Assembly: GCF_023008585.1 (NCBI RefSeq)
Contig: NZ_CP095390.1
Span: 2,108,001 to 2,172,000 of the forward strand
Direction: 5' to 3'
Origin: Natribaculum breve
GTDB taxonomy: Archaea; Halobacteriota; Halobacteria; Halobacteriales; Natrialbaceae
DNA: 64,000 bases
Made by a program: the position numbers and the translations under genes. How positions within the stretch are numbered: position 1 is the stretch's first letter; every line of letters starts with the position of its first letter. Shown here in pieces: positions 25,356-34,784 of the stretch. The notes below the pieces were generated by a model. It was not told where the DNA came from, searched no databases, and saw only the letters and a program-made list of their open reading frames with translations.

Positions 25356-26291
25356 TCAAAAGCCCTCGAGAAGCGAGACCAGCAGCGCCTTCTGGGCGTG
25401 GAGCCGGTTCTCGGCCTGGTCGAAGACGATCGACCGGTCGCTCTCTAGGACGGCGTCGGTGATCTCCTCGCCGCGGTGGGCGGGTAGACAGTGCATCACG
25501 ACGGGATCGGCGGCGTGAGAGAGCAGTTCCTCGTTGACCTGAAAGCCGTCGAACTGCTGGAGACGGATCTCGCGTTCGTCCTCCTGGCCCATGCTGACCC
25601 AGACGTCGGTGTAGACGACGTCGGCTCCCGCGACGGCCTCGACGGGGTCGGTCGTCGTCTCCGGCGCGGTCCCGAGTTCGGCCGCACGCTCTATGGTCGC
25701 CTCGTCGACGGCGTGTTCCTCCGGGGTAGCGACGGTGAGGTCGACGCCCGCCATCGCACAGCCGAGGACGAACGACTGGGCGACGTTGTTGCCGTCGCCG
25801 ATCCAGGTCGCGGAGACGCCCTCGAAGCCGCCGAACTGCTCGCGGATCGTCTGGAGGTCCGCGAGCGTCTGACACGGGTGGGCGTCGTCGGTGAGGCCGT
25901 TGACCACGGGAACGTCGGCGTACTCCGCGAGCACCTCGACGTTCTCGTGTTTGAACACCCGCGCCATCACGACGTCGACGTACCTCGAGAGCGCCCTCGA
26001 GGTGTCTTTCAGCGGTTCGCCCCGGCCGAGCTGGATGTCGTCCTGCCCGAGGAAGATCGCGTGTCCGCCCAGCTGGGTCATGCCCGTCTCGAAGGAGACC
26101 CGGGTGCGGGTACTCGCCTTCTGGAAGAGCATTCCCAGCGTCTTCCCGGGTAACTCGGCGTGGTCCTCGCCGGTATCGACGGCGCGTTTGTACGTCGCTG
26201 CCCTGTCGAGAACCGCGAACAGTTCCTCCGCTGAGAGATCGTCGACGTCGAGGAAGTGCCTCGGCTGTGAATCGTCCGTATCTGTCGTCAT
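25356..26291 (-). CDS. argF: Ornithine carbamoyltransferase
   Basis: 311 residues. The carbamoyl-phosphate site is STRTR (60-64), followed by the HPCQTLADLQT block and the HCLPAHRGEEI catalytic loop with its Cys. It converts ornithine and carbamoyl phosphate to citrulline. It is the last gene of the leftward arginine cluster, 22 nt after argE. Confidence 0.95.
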   Translation of the reverse strand: MTTDTDDSQPRHFLDVDDLSAEELFAVLDRAATYKRAVDTGEDHAELPGKTLGMLFQKASTRTRVSFETGMTQLGGHAIFLGQDDIQLGRGEPLKDTSRALSRYVDVVMARVFKHENVEVLAEYADVPVVNGLTDDAHPCQTLADLQTIREQFGGFEGVSATWIGDGNNVAQSFVLGCAMAGVDLTVATPEEHAVDEATIERAAELGTAPETTTDPVEAVAGADVVYTDVWVSMGQEDEREIRLQQFDGFQVNEELLSHAADPVVMHCLPAHRGEEITDAVLESDRSIVFDQAENRLHAQKALLVSLLEGF

Positions 26292-26313
26292 TGTGTATCG
26301 TGTAAAATCGTAG

Positions 26314-27384
26314 TCAGTCCTCGCTGAGCGTTCGTGAGACGTGCTCTAGGATCGCGACCGACTGGTCGAACTCCGACAGCGGGAGCCGCTCGTCGGGCGC
26401 GTGATCGAGGTCCGAGTTCCCGGGTCCGTAGGTCACCATCGGGCAATCCCACGCCCCGGCGTAGATGTTCATGTCGCTCGTCCCGGTCTTTCGCAACAGG
26501 CGCGGTTCGGCGTCTTCCTCGCGGATGGCGACGCGAAACGCCCGTGCGACCTCCGTGCGCGGGCTCATCATCACCGGCGGAACCTTGTCCTTCCAGGTGA
26601 CGGTACCGACCTCGAGTTCGGCCTCCGCGGCCTCGCGGACGGACTCGACGTCGAGGGCGGGCGGGACGCGCAACTGGACGTCCATCGTCGCCTCGACGGA
26701 GAGGCCGTCCTCGCTGACGCCGCCTTCGATGTCGACCGGCTTGGTCGTCACCTGCTCGAAGATGGGTTCGTACTCGTCGCCCTCGAAGCGTTCCTCGACG
26801 GCCGACCACCAGCGGACGGCGTGCTGGATCGCGTTCGGGTCCGGCCGGGAGGTGTGCCCGGACTCGCTGGTCGCGACGTAGGTTCCGGCGATCAATCCGC
26901 GATAACCCAGCGTGATGCCGTTGGCCCCGGAGGGCTCGCCGTTGACGACGGCCCCGGGCGCGTCGTCGCGGTCGTCGACGAGGTACCTCGAACCGCGCGA
27001 GTCGACTTCCTCGCCGACGACGCCGACGAAAGAGACGCCCGTGCGAACCGCGGCGACCGCCATCGCGGCGAGCGGGCCCGTCGCGTCGACGCTGCCACGG
27101 CCCCAGAGAATCTCGTCGTCGCCGGTCTCTTCGACCTCGACCGGGATGTCTCCGGGGACGGTGTCGATGTGTGAGGTCAGCAACACGGCGTCGTCGGCCG
27201 GCGCGCGGACGTTGCCGACCGCGTCGATCCAGACCTCGCGGTCGTGGGCCTCGAAGAAGTCGACTAACCGTTTGGCGGCCTCGCGCTCCTCGCCGGAGGG
27301 CGAGGGGATCGAGACGAGGTCGACGAGCAGCTCCCGGGCCTCCTCGGTCGGGACGTCGCTCGCTACCGCGGCGTTCGCGCTCAT
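26314..27384 (-). CDS. argE: [LysW]-ornithine/lysine hydrolase
   Basis: 356 residues of the M20 metallopeptidase family. Metal ligands lie in LLTSHIDTVPGD (His, Asp), GRGSVDATGPLAAM and GVVGEEVDSRGS (Glu). In this cluster it should release ornithine from the LysW carrier, replacing ArgE/ArgJ. Its ATG overlaps the stop of the aminotransferase gene. The same family includes LysK, so a dual role in lysine making cannot be excluded, but the neighbours favour arginine. Confidence 0.9.
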   Translation of the reverse strand: MSANAAVASDVPTEEARELLVDLVSIPSPSGEEREAAKRLVDFFEAHDREVWIDAVGNVRAPADDAVLLTSHIDTVPGDIPVEVEETGDDEILWGRGSVDATGPLAAMAVAAVRTGVSFVGVVGEEVDSRGSRYLVDDRDDAPGAVVNGEPSGANGITLGYRGLIAGTYVATSESGHTSRPDPNAIQHAVRWWSAVEERFEGDEYEPIFEQVTTKPVDIEGGVSEDGLSVEATMDVQLRVPPALDVESVREAAEAELEVGTVTWKDKVPPVMMSPRTEVARAFRVAIREEDAEPRLLRKTGTSDMNIYAGAWDCPMVTYGPGNSDLDHAPDERLPLSEFDQSVAILEHVSRTLSED

Positions 27385-28538
27385 GAGTCGGATTCGGGTT
27401 CGTCAGGTGCGATGACCGCGCCCAGCGCGTCGACGAGTTGATCCGCCACGTCTTCGTCGATCACCAGCGGCGGCAGCAGGCGCAGGACGGTCCGTCCCGC
27501 CGGCAGCGCCAGCACCTGGTGGTCGATCGCCAGGTCACGGGCGACGCGGTTGGCCCCGCGTTTCAACTCGATGCCGACGAGTAGCCCCGCACCGCGGATC
27601 TCGCGTACCTCGTCACCGAGTCTGGCCTCGAGTTCGGTCACGAGATAGTCGCCCATCGCGGCGGCGTGGGCGGGCCACTCCTCCTCGACCAGCGTCGAGA
27701 TCGTCGCGTGGACCGCTGCAGTGACGACGGGGCCGCCGCTGAACGTGGAGTTGTGCGAGGCCGCGCCGTCGGCGATCCAGTCGCGAACCGCGACGCCGCC
27801 GATCGGCAGGCCGTTGCCGAGTCCTTTCGCGGTCGTGAGGATATCGGGCGTGACGCCGACGTTTTGACAGGCCCACATCTGTCCCGTCCGGCCCATCCCG
27901 GTCTGGACCTCGTCGAAGACGAGCGCCGCGCCGGCCTCGTCGGTCACCTCGCGGGCGGTCTCGAGGTAGCCCGCGGGCGGGACGTTGATGCCACCTTCGC
28001 CCTGGATCGGCTCCAGGATGACGGCTGCGGTCTCGTCGTCGACGACGGCCGCGAGTTCCTCGCCGTCGCCGTAGGGGACGAACTCGACGTCGCCGGCCAG
28101 GGGCTCGTAGGGCTTTTTGTACTTGTCCTTCCAGGTCGCCGCGAGCGAGCCCATCGTCCGGCCGTGGAAGCTCCGGGTCGCAGCGACGATCTTCGAGTTG
28201 CCGGTCGCCGAGCGGGCGAACTTCAGTGCGGCCTCGTTGGCCTCGGTCCCGGAGTTGCAGAACCAGGCCGACTCGAGCCCGTCGGGCGTCGACGCGACGA
28301 ACGCGGCGTAGGCGTCCTCGCGCGACTGGACGGGAAACGAGGAGTCGACGAACGTCAGCTCGCCGACCTGCTCTTTCACCGCGTCGACGACCGCCGGGTG
28401 GCTGTGGCCCAGCGGCGTGCAGGCGAAACTCGCGCCCGCGTCGACGTACTCGGTCCCGTCCGTACTGTAGAGGTACGGGCCCTCGCCGCGCTCGAGCGGA
28501 ATCGGCTTGCTGCCGGAGACGAAGTCCAGGTCGCTCAT
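27381..28538 (-). CDS. argD: [LysW]-glutamate-semialdehyde aminotransferase
   Basis: 385 residues of class-III aminotransferase. The PLP lysine is in TTAKGLGNGLPIGG, with FHGRTMGSLAAT and VFDEVQTGMGRTGQ as flanking family blocks. It transaminates the carrier-bound semialdehyde using glutamate. It overlaps both neighbours by 4 nt. Confidence 0.92.
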   Translation of the reverse strand: MSDLDFVSGSKPIPLERGEGPYLYSTDGTEYVDAGASFACTPLGHSHPAVVDAVKEQVGELTFVDSSFPVQSREDAYAAFVASTPDGLESAWFCNSGTEANEAALKFARSATGNSKIVAATRSFHGRTMGSLAATWKDKYKKPYEPLAGDVEFVPYGDGEELAAVVDDETAAVILEPIQGEGGINVPPAGYLETAREVTDEAGAALVFDEVQTGMGRTGQMWACQNVGVTPDILTTAKGLGNGLPIGGVAVRDWIADGAASHNSTFSGGPVVTAAVHATISTLVEEEWPAHAAAMGDYLVTELEARLGDEVREIRGAGLLVGIELKRGANRVARDLAIDHQVLALPAGRTVLRLLPPLVIDEDVADQLVDALGAVIAPDEPESDS

Positions 28539-29398
28539 CGTGCGACCTCCGTTTCCGTTTCGTCGTCCACGAGCGCGCCGGGCTCGAGAGTCGTGCCGTC
28601 GCCGGCGAGCGCACTCGAGATCGGTTCCTCGCTGTTCGCATCCGCAACGACGACCGACGAGGCTCCGCCCTCGAGTGCCTCCTCGGCGGCCATGACCTTC
28701 TTCGTCATGAACCCCTCGGCGGCCTCCTCGACGGCCGCGAACTCCGCTGGCGTCTCCGCGGAGTCGATGCGGGTCGACTCGTCGTCGGGGTCCTCGTAGA
28801 CGCCCGAGACGTCCGTCAACAAGACGAGGTCGGCCTCGAGCGCGCCCGCGATCGCCGCGGCCGCGCGGTCGGCGTCGGCGTTGACGGCCGTGTAGCCGCC
28901 CTCGCGCTCTTTGCCGAGCATCGGGACGGAGACGACGGGGGTGTAGCCGCCGTCGAGCAGCGTCTCGAGTAAGTCCGCGTTCACGGACTCGATCTTGCCC
29001 GAGTGGTCGCCGCGCTTGATCTTCTTCTTGCCGTCTTCTTTGACGCGGACGGCCGACTTGCGCTTGCCAGAGAGGAGCTTGCCGTCCGTGCCGGTGAGGC
29101 CCACTGCATCGACGCCCTCGTTCTGGAGGCTCTCGACCAGGTCCGTGTTGAGTTTACCCGGCATGACCATCTTGAAGACGTCCATCGTGCGCTCGTCGGT
29201 GAAGCGCCCGACGACGCCGCCGGGCGTCTCGACGTAGGTCGGTTCCTCGCCGAGCTCTTCCAGGGTCTCGTCGACGGCGGTCGAGCCGCCGTGTGTGAGG
29301 ACGACGTCCTCGTCGTCTTCGACGAGTCGTGCGACGTCGGAAAGCGCACCCGCGGGGTCGACCGCGCGCGCGCCACCTATTTTGACAACGGTCGTCAT
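28535..29398 (-). CDS. argB: [LysW]-glutamate/aminoadipate kinase
   Basis: 287 residues from ATG 29398 (MTTVVKIGGA), an amino-acid kinase fold. Features are the phosphate loop KIGGARAVD, THGGSTAVDE and the nucleotide part VLLTDVSGVYEDPDDE. It phosphorylates the side chain of the carrier-bound glutamate. It follows argC after 4 nt and overlaps argD. Confidence 0.92.
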   Translation of the reverse strand: MTTVVKIGGARAVDPAGALSDVARLVEDDEDVVLTHGGSTAVDETLEELGEEPTYVETPGGVVGRFTDERTMDVFKMVMPGKLNTDLVESLQNEGVDAVGLTGTDGKLLSGKRKSAVRVKEDGKKKIKRGDHSGKIESVNADLLETLLDGGYTPVVSVPMLGKEREGGYTAVNADADRAAAAIAGALEADLVLLTDVSGVYEDPDDESTRIDSAETPAEFAAVEEAAEGFMTKKVMAAEEALEGGASSVVVADANSEEPISSALAGDGTTLEPGALVDDETETEVAR

Positions 29399-29402
29399 CG
29401 TT

Positions 29403-30479
29403 TCAGGGTGCTCCCACGGGGTGCAGCCCCGCAAAGTCGAGTCCAGCCGTCTCCTCGAAGCCGAGCGCGACGTTGGCGGCGTGGACCGCCTGCCCGGCCG
29501 ATCCCTTCATCATGTTGTCGATGGCCGAGAAGACCACGACGCGCTTGTTCGAGGGGTCGAGTTCGAAGCCGACCTCGGCGTAGTTCGTACCCGCGACGGC
29601 CTTCGGTTCCGGATAGCGATAGACGCCCGAGCCGCCGGCAGCCATGCGGACGAACGGTTCGTCCTCGTACGCTCCCCTGTACGCTTTCCAGAGGTCGCCC
29701 TTCGAGACCGGCTCCGAGGGGAAGACGTGGCTCGTCGCGCTCGCGCCGCGGACCATGTCGACGGCGTGGCACGTGAACGCGACCGAGGTGTCGAGGAACT
29801 GCTCGATCTCGGCCTCGTGGCGGTGGCCCGTCGGCGCGTACGGCCGGACGACGCCCGACCGCTCGGGGTGGCTCGAGGCCTCGCCGCCGCCCGCGCCTCC
29901 CTCCGAGGAGCCGACTTTCACGTCGACGACGATCTGCTGGTCGCCGTCGACGATGCCGGCCTCGACCAGCGGGTACAGCCCGAGGATCGTCGCGGTGGCG
30001 TTACAGCCGCCGCCGGCGATCAACTCGGCACCGGGGAGGTTCTCCCGGTTGATCTCGGGGAGAGCGTACTCCGCGCGCTCGAGGTACTCCGGCGCGTCGT
30101 GGCCGTCGTACCACTCGTCGTACTGTTCTTCGGTGTCGAGCCGAAAGTCGGCCGAGAGGTCGACGACGGTGTCGGCGACGTCGAAGAACTCGTCGATCTG
30201 CCCCATCGAGACGCCGTGTGGCGTCGCGGCGAAGAGGACGTCGACGGACTCGAGGTCGTCGGGTTCCGTAAAGCGCAGGTCGGTCCCGCGAAGCGGCGGG
30301 TGCTTCGAGCCGACGCTCTTGCCGGCGTAGGAGCGACTCGTGGCCTCGGCGAGCTCGAAGTTGGGATGGCCGGCGAGCAGCCGAAGCAGTTCGCCGCCGG
30401 TGAAGCCGCTCGCGCCGACGACCGACGCGGTGACGGTCTCCGTGGCGTCGTCCGTCTCGTGCTCCGTGTCGACCGCCAT
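29403..30479 (-). CDS. argC: [LysW]-glutamyl phosphate reductase
   Basis: 358 residues from ATG 30479. The NADPH-binding start is VVGASGFTGGELLRLL, and the catalytic Cys is in AGGGCNATATILGLYPL. The His-bearing C-terminal blocks (CHAVDMVRGASATSH) are present. It reduces the acyl phosphate to the semialdehyde. Its start overlaps the lysX stop by one base (TGATG). Confidence 0.94.
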   Translation of the reverse strand: MAVDTEHETDDATETVTASVVGASGFTGGELLRLLAGHPNFELAEATSRSYAGKSVGSKHPPLRGTDLRFTEPDDLESVDVLFAATPHGVSMGQIDEFFDVADTVVDLSADFRLDTEEQYDEWYDGHDAPEYLERAEYALPEINRENLPGAELIAGGGCNATATILGLYPLVEAGIVDGDQQIVVDVKVGSSEGGAGGGEASSHPERSGVVRPYAPTGHRHEAEIEQFLDTSVAFTCHAVDMVRGASATSHVFPSEPVSKGDLWKAYRGAYEDEPFVRMAAGGSGVYRYPEPKAVAGTNYAEVGFELDPSNKRVVVFSAIDNMMKGSAGQAVHAANVALGFEETAGLDFAGLHPVGAP

Positions 30480-31351
30480 CAGGCGGTCACCTCGAGTTCG
30501 TCTTCGGCCGCCGCCTTCGCCTCGAGCCAGTCGACGACGGTGCCGGGGACGTCGACGTCGACGGCGTCGTTGAGCGCCTTGAACTCGACGGTGTGGTTGA
30601 CCTCGTGGACCGTGTAACTGTCGCCGGTTTCCATGAGGTCGACGCCGAGTAAGCCGCCGCCGACGGCGTCGCTCGCCTCCGCGACGAGTGTTTCGGCCTC
30701 GTCGTCGAGTTCGAACGGCTCGGTCTCGGCACCTTTCGCCGCGTTCGTGAGCCAGTGGTCCGACGAGCGGGCCATCGCCGCGACCGGCTCGCCGTCGACG
30801 GCGAGCACGCGGACGTCGCGGCCGGGCTTCTCGACGAACTCCTGGACGTAGAACACCTTGTGCTCGTAGTGGCCGAGCGTCGCCTTGTGCTCTAAGATCG
30901 CCTCGGCGGCGTCGCGGGAGTCGATCTTGGCCATCAGGCGACCCCACGATCCCACGACGGGTTTGAGCACGCAGGGGTAGCCGAAGGATTCGATCGCCTC
31001 CATCGCCGACTCCTTCGTGAACGCCACTTTCGTCTCGGGCGTGGGCACGCCCGCGGTCTCGAGTGCGAGACTGTTTTTCACCTTGTCCGCACAGATCTCG
31101 GCCGTCTCGTGGCTGTTGACGACGGGCACGCCGTAGGCCTCACAAAACTGCGTGGCGTACAGGCTGCGGCTCGTCGCGAGACAGCGATCGACCGCCACGT
31201 CGAGGTCCTCGAAGGCCGCCGGCGGCTCGGACAGGTCGAACGTCACCTTGCGGACGTCGATCTTCTCGACGTCGTGGCCGCGCTCGCGAAGCTCCTCGAG
31301 GAGGAGTTTCTCGTCTTTGCGGATCCGGGAGTAGAGTACGCCGACGTTCAC
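30479..31351 (-). CDS. lysX: Glutamate-LysW ligase (LysX/ArgX)
   Basis: 290 residues from GTG 31351, an ATP-grasp enzyme. Marks are VNVGVLYSRIRKDEKLL, CVLKPVVGSWGRLMAKI and the Mg-binding LLGVDLMETGDSYTVHEVNH. It joins glutamate by its amino group to the C-terminal Glu of LysW. A frame extension to GTG 31420 would overlap lysW and lacks family similarity. Confidence 0.93.
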   Translation of the reverse strand: MNVGVLYSRIRKDEKLLLEELRERGHDVEKIDVRKVTFDLSEPPAAFEDLDVAVDRCLATSRSLYATQFCEAYGVPVVNSHETAEICADKVKNSLALETAGVPTPETKVAFTKESAMEAIESFGYPCVLKPVVGSWGRLMAKIDSRDAAEAILEHKATLGHYEHKVFYVQEFVEKPGRDVRVLAVDGEPVAAMARSSDHWLTNAAKGAETEPFELDDEAETLVAEASDAVGGGLLGVDLMETGDSYTVHEVNHTVEFKALNDAVDVDVPGTVVDWLEAKAAAEDELEVTA

Positions 31352-31412
31352 GTGAGCCACCTCCTGTGACGAGGGTGATCGGGGAGCGACGTCGTTTCGA
31401 CCGTCTGCAAGG

Positions 31413-31577
31413 TTACTCACCCCAGTCCTCTTCGAGCTCCGGCGCTCGCTCGAGGACTGGCGGCTCGACGTCGACGACTTCCAGCTCTGCTCCGCAGGTG
31501 GTACAATCGACGATCTCTCCGACTTCCAGGTCGTCGTGCAGGGTCACGTCCGCCCCACACTCGGGACATTCGGTCAT
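31413..31577 (-). CDS. lysW: Carrier protein LysW
   Basis: 54 residues from ATG 31577. The zinc ribbon is CPECG and CTTCG, and the C-terminus is the hallmark EEDWGE, whose last Glu is the attachment point for glutamate. The acidic body gives the docking surface for LysX, ArgB, ArgC, ArgD and ArgE. It heads the pathway genes and lies 61 nt before lysX. At 54 codons it is easily missed in gene calling. Confidence 0.96.
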   Translation of the reverse strand: MTECPECGADVTLHDDLEVGEIVDCTTCGAELEVVDVEPPVLERAPELEEDWGE

Positions 31578-31805
31578 TGTACTCGAACGTCCGTGATCGT
31601 CTACCTTAAACCCTTCGAACTTACCGGGAAGTTTACAGAAAAGATACCCCGCCCTATGCGCGTTTCAGTCCACCTTTGCAGCCGTTTTCGTTCGGTATAT
31701 CATATAGTAGGTAACTCGCCCCCTCGCGAGGGCGGCGGGAAGACTCGCGAGGGTGCTCGCAGTCGCGCCCGCCGGCTGCCCGCAAGCGACGGCGAACCGG
31801 GCGTC

Positions 31806-33266
31806 TCAGACATACCCGTTCACCTCCGCGCGGAGCGTCTCGTGGGCCGTCTCGAGTGACACCTCGAGCGCCTCGAGCGACTCCTCGTCGGCCGCGAACG
31901 CGTCGCGGGCCGACTCGAGCTGTGTCTCGACGGCCGCGGGAGCGGGACCGCCCTGCGAGTCGCGACTCGCCACGCTCTCGGTCGGGTCGAGCGCCGCCGC
32001 CACGGCGTCGGGATCGACGTAGGTCTCGAGGCTCTCGTCGAGCACTTCCTCGGCGGCGGCCGCGATGGCGTCGTAGTCCGCGCCCCGTTCTGCGGCGATG
32101 GCGACCACTTCGTGGGCCGTCCGAAACGGCAGTCCGTTCGACGCGAGCAGATCCGCGACGCCGGTCGCCGTCGAGAACCCTTCGCCGGCCGCGTCGGCGA
32201 GGACCTCCTCGGGCCAGTCGGCCGTGGCGACCGCCCCGGCGGCGACCTCGGTCGCCTCGCGGACGGCGTCGACCGTCTCCCAGGCGTGGGACGTCGCCCG
32301 CTGCAGGTCGCGGTTGTACGCGCGAGGCAGTCCCTTGAGCGTCGTCGTCAGTCCCTGGACGGCACCCGCCGCATCGCCCGCGATCGCCCGGATCAACTCG
32401 AGCGTGTCCGGGTTCTTCTTCTGGGGCATGATCGACGAGGTCGAGGCGTAGTCGTCCGAGAGGTCGACGAACCCGCGGTTGGCGAAGACGACGAGGTCCT
32501 CGGCGAGTCCCGACAGGGTCGTCGCGAGCGTCGACAGCGCCTGGGTCGTCTCGAGCAGGAAGTCCCGACTCGAGGAGGCGTCCATCGAGTTCTCGATCAC
32601 CGAGTCGAATCCGAGCAACTCGGCCGTCCGCTCGCGGTCGATGTCGAACGTCGTCCCCGCGAAGGCCGCCCCGCCGAGGGGCGACTCGTTGATCCGGGTG
32701 TAGGCCTCGAACAGCCGCGCCGTGTCGCGGCGGACGGCCGACTCGTAGGAGAGCGCCCAGTGGGCGACCGTGATGGGCTGGGCGGGCTGGAGGTGGGTGT
32801 AGCCGGGCATCACCGTCTCGGTGTGCTCGGCCGCCACCTCACAGAGCGCCTCGCGCAGCCCAAGGGTCGTCTCGAGCGCCTCGAGGACGTCCTCGCGCAG
32901 CCGGTAGCGGATGCAGGTCGCCACCTCGTCGTTGCGCGAGCGCGCGGTGTGCATCTTCCCGCCGTCGGGACCGACGCGCTCGATGACGGCGGTCTCGATC
33001 GCCTCGTGGACGTCCTCGCCGTCGGGCAACGAGGCGTGACCCTCGACTTCGATCGCGTCGAGGGCGGTGAGGATCTCGCCGACGGTCTCGTCGTCGACGA
33101 TCCCACACTCTGCGAGCATCACCGCGTGTGCGCGGTCGACCGCGAGGTCGGCTTCGAAGATGCGTTCGTCGGCGGCGAGCGAAGAGAGGAAGCTCCTGGC
33201 GGGGCCGCCGCTGAAGCGGTCGCGGCGAACGACGCCCTCGTCCGATCCCTCCCCGTCCATGGTCAC
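31806..33266 (-). CDS. argH: Argininosuccinate lyase
   Basis: 486 residues of the fumarase/aspartase superfamily. The signature loop is STSSIMPQKKNPD, with MHTARSRNDEVAT and GYTHLQPAQPITVAHWA as the other two conserved blocks. It splits argininosuccinate into arginine and fumarate. It overlaps the argG stop by 4 nt. Confidence 0.96.
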   Translation of the reverse strand: MTMDGEGSDEGVVRRDRFSGGPARSFLSSLAADERIFEADLAVDRAHAVMLAECGIVDDETVGEILTALDAIEVEGHASLPDGEDVHEAIETAVIERVGPDGGKMHTARSRNDEVATCIRYRLREDVLEALETTLGLREALCEVAAEHTETVMPGYTHLQPAQPITVAHWALSYESAVRRDTARLFEAYTRINESPLGGAAFAGTTFDIDRERTAELLGFDSVIENSMDASSSRDFLLETTQALSTLATTLSGLAEDLVVFANRGFVDLSDDYASTSSIMPQKKNPDTLELIRAIAGDAAGAVQGLTTTLKGLPRAYNRDLQRATSHAWETVDAVREATEVAAGAVATADWPEEVLADAAGEGFSTATGVADLLASNGLPFRTAHEVVAIAAERGADYDAIAAAAEEVLDESLETYVDPDAVAAALDPTESVASRDSQGGPAPAAVETQLESARDAFAADEESLEALEVSLETAHETLRAEVNGYV

Positions 33267-34501
33267 TCCTCGTCCGCGTCGTTACCGCCGTCGGTGGCGA
33301 GTTCGACCGTCTCGTCGCCGTCGATCTTCTCGATCGCCTTGTTCGCGAGCCGACGCTGGAAGCCGTGGTACTTCGCGACGCCCGTGGCGTCTTCCTGTTT
33401 GATCTTGCCGACGGTCTCGGTGTCGAAGGAGGCGTGGGCCGCCGAGTACGCCGCGTACTCGCTGTCGCGGGCGACCGGGCGTGCCTGGCCGCCTTCGAAG
33501 CGGATCGTCACCGTCCCGGTGACGCGTTTCTGGGTCTCGTCGATGAAGCCCTCGAGTGCGTCCACGAGCGGGGCGTCGATCAGGCCCTCGTAGGCCTTCT
33601 GGGACCACTGGTTGTCGATCTGGATCTTGAACTGGCGTTCCTCCTGGGTGAGGACGAGCCCCTCGAGGGCCTCGTGGGCGTTGAGCAGCGTCGTCGCCGC
33701 GGGGTGCTCGTAGTTCTCGCGAACCTTCAGGCCGAGCATGCGGTCTTCCATCGTGTCCGTGCGGCCGACGCCGTGTGCGCCGGCGACCTCGTTCAGGTGT
33801 TCGACGAGCGAGACGGGGTCCATCTTCTCGCCATCGACGGCGACTGGATAGCCGTTCTCGAAGGCGATCTCGATCTCCTCGGTCTCGCCGGTCGGTTCGT
33901 CGGTCCACTCGTAGATATCCGTCGGCGGGACGTAGCTCGGGTCCTCCAGATCGTCGCCCTCGATCGAACGACTCCAGATGTTGGTGTCGATCGACCAGTC
34001 GCCGCCGCTGCCGCCCTCGACGGGCAGGTCCTTCTCGGCGGCGTACTCCTGTTCCCACTCGCGCGTGAGACCGAGTTCGCGGACGGGCGCGTAGACGTCG
34101 AGGTCGGTGTCGCGCCAGACCGCCTCGAAGCGGAGCTGGTCGTTGCCCTTGCCCGTACAGCCGTGTGCCAGTGCGTCGCAGTCCTGTTCCTCCGCGACCT
34201 CGAGGATCGCCTCGGCGATCACCGGACGTGCGAGCGCGGTTCCGAGCGGATATCCCTGGTAGGTGGCGTTCGCGCGAACGCTCTCGAGACAGAGCTGAGC
34301 GAATTCCTCTCGCGCGTCGACGACGTAGTGTTCGAGGCCGAGTGCCTCGGCGGTTTCTTCGGCTTCGTCGAACTCTTCGGCTGGCTGTCCGACGTCGACC
34401 GTGACGCCGATTACGTCGTCGTATCCGTATTCCTCCTCGAGCAGGGGGACACAGACAGTCGTGTCCAGCCCACCCGAGAACGCAAGTGCCACGCGGGTCA
34501 T
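33263..34501 (-). CDS. argG: Argininosuccinate synthase
   Basis: 412 residues. The ATP loop is LAFSGGLDTTV, followed by AHGCTGKGNDQLRFE and SIDTNIWSRSIEGDDL. It makes argininosuccinate from citrulline and aspartate with ATP. It is the first gene of the leftward arginine cluster. Its upstream region (34502-34784) has GGCCTTAAATTTG near -15 as a likely promoter element. Confidence 0.97.
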   Translation of the reverse strand: MTRVALAFSGGLDTTVCVPLLEEEYGYDDVIGVTVDVGQPAEEFDEAEETAEALGLEHYVVDAREEFAQLCLESVRANATYQGYPLGTALARPVIAEAILEVAEEQDCDALAHGCTGKGNDQLRFEAVWRDTDLDVYAPVRELGLTREWEQEYAAEKDLPVEGGSGGDWSIDTNIWSRSIEGDDLEDPSYVPPTDIYEWTDEPTGETEEIEIAFENGYPVAVDGEKMDPVSLVEHLNEVAGAHGVGRTDTMEDRMLGLKVRENYEHPAATTLLNAHEALEGLVLTQEERQFKIQIDNQWSQKAYEGLIDAPLVDALEGFIDETQKRVTGTVTIRFEGGQARPVARDSEYAAYSAAHASFDTETVGKIKQEDATGVAKYHGFQRRLANKAIEKIDGDETVELATDGGNDADEE

Positions 34502-34784
34502 GTCGTACTCGATTGAACCGGATGTATGGCCTTAAATTTGCTGATTTAGATTTTGTAAAATAACCACAGAGCGGGTGCTAACCGGAGAATCGAGGATTCT
34601 CTGCAGAGGAGTACGGTACGAAAGTCAGGAAGTGAGATAAGTGCGGGCCTAACGGCCCGGTCGTCGTCGTCGCGAGAGGGCGATCGCGTCGCTACCGGAA
34701 GAGGCGAGGTCGGTAGACGCGACGTGGTGCATCTGGTGCTACGTAGCGCGAGAAGCCTATTAAAACCTGTCGGGGAGGCAAATG
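34502..34784. other. Intergenic with argG promoter region
   Basis: The AT-rich stretch 34520-34570 is the probable promoter of the arginine cluster. A short hairpin CGGGCCTAACGGCCCG lies near 34644-34659. No gene is seen. Confidence 0.45.
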
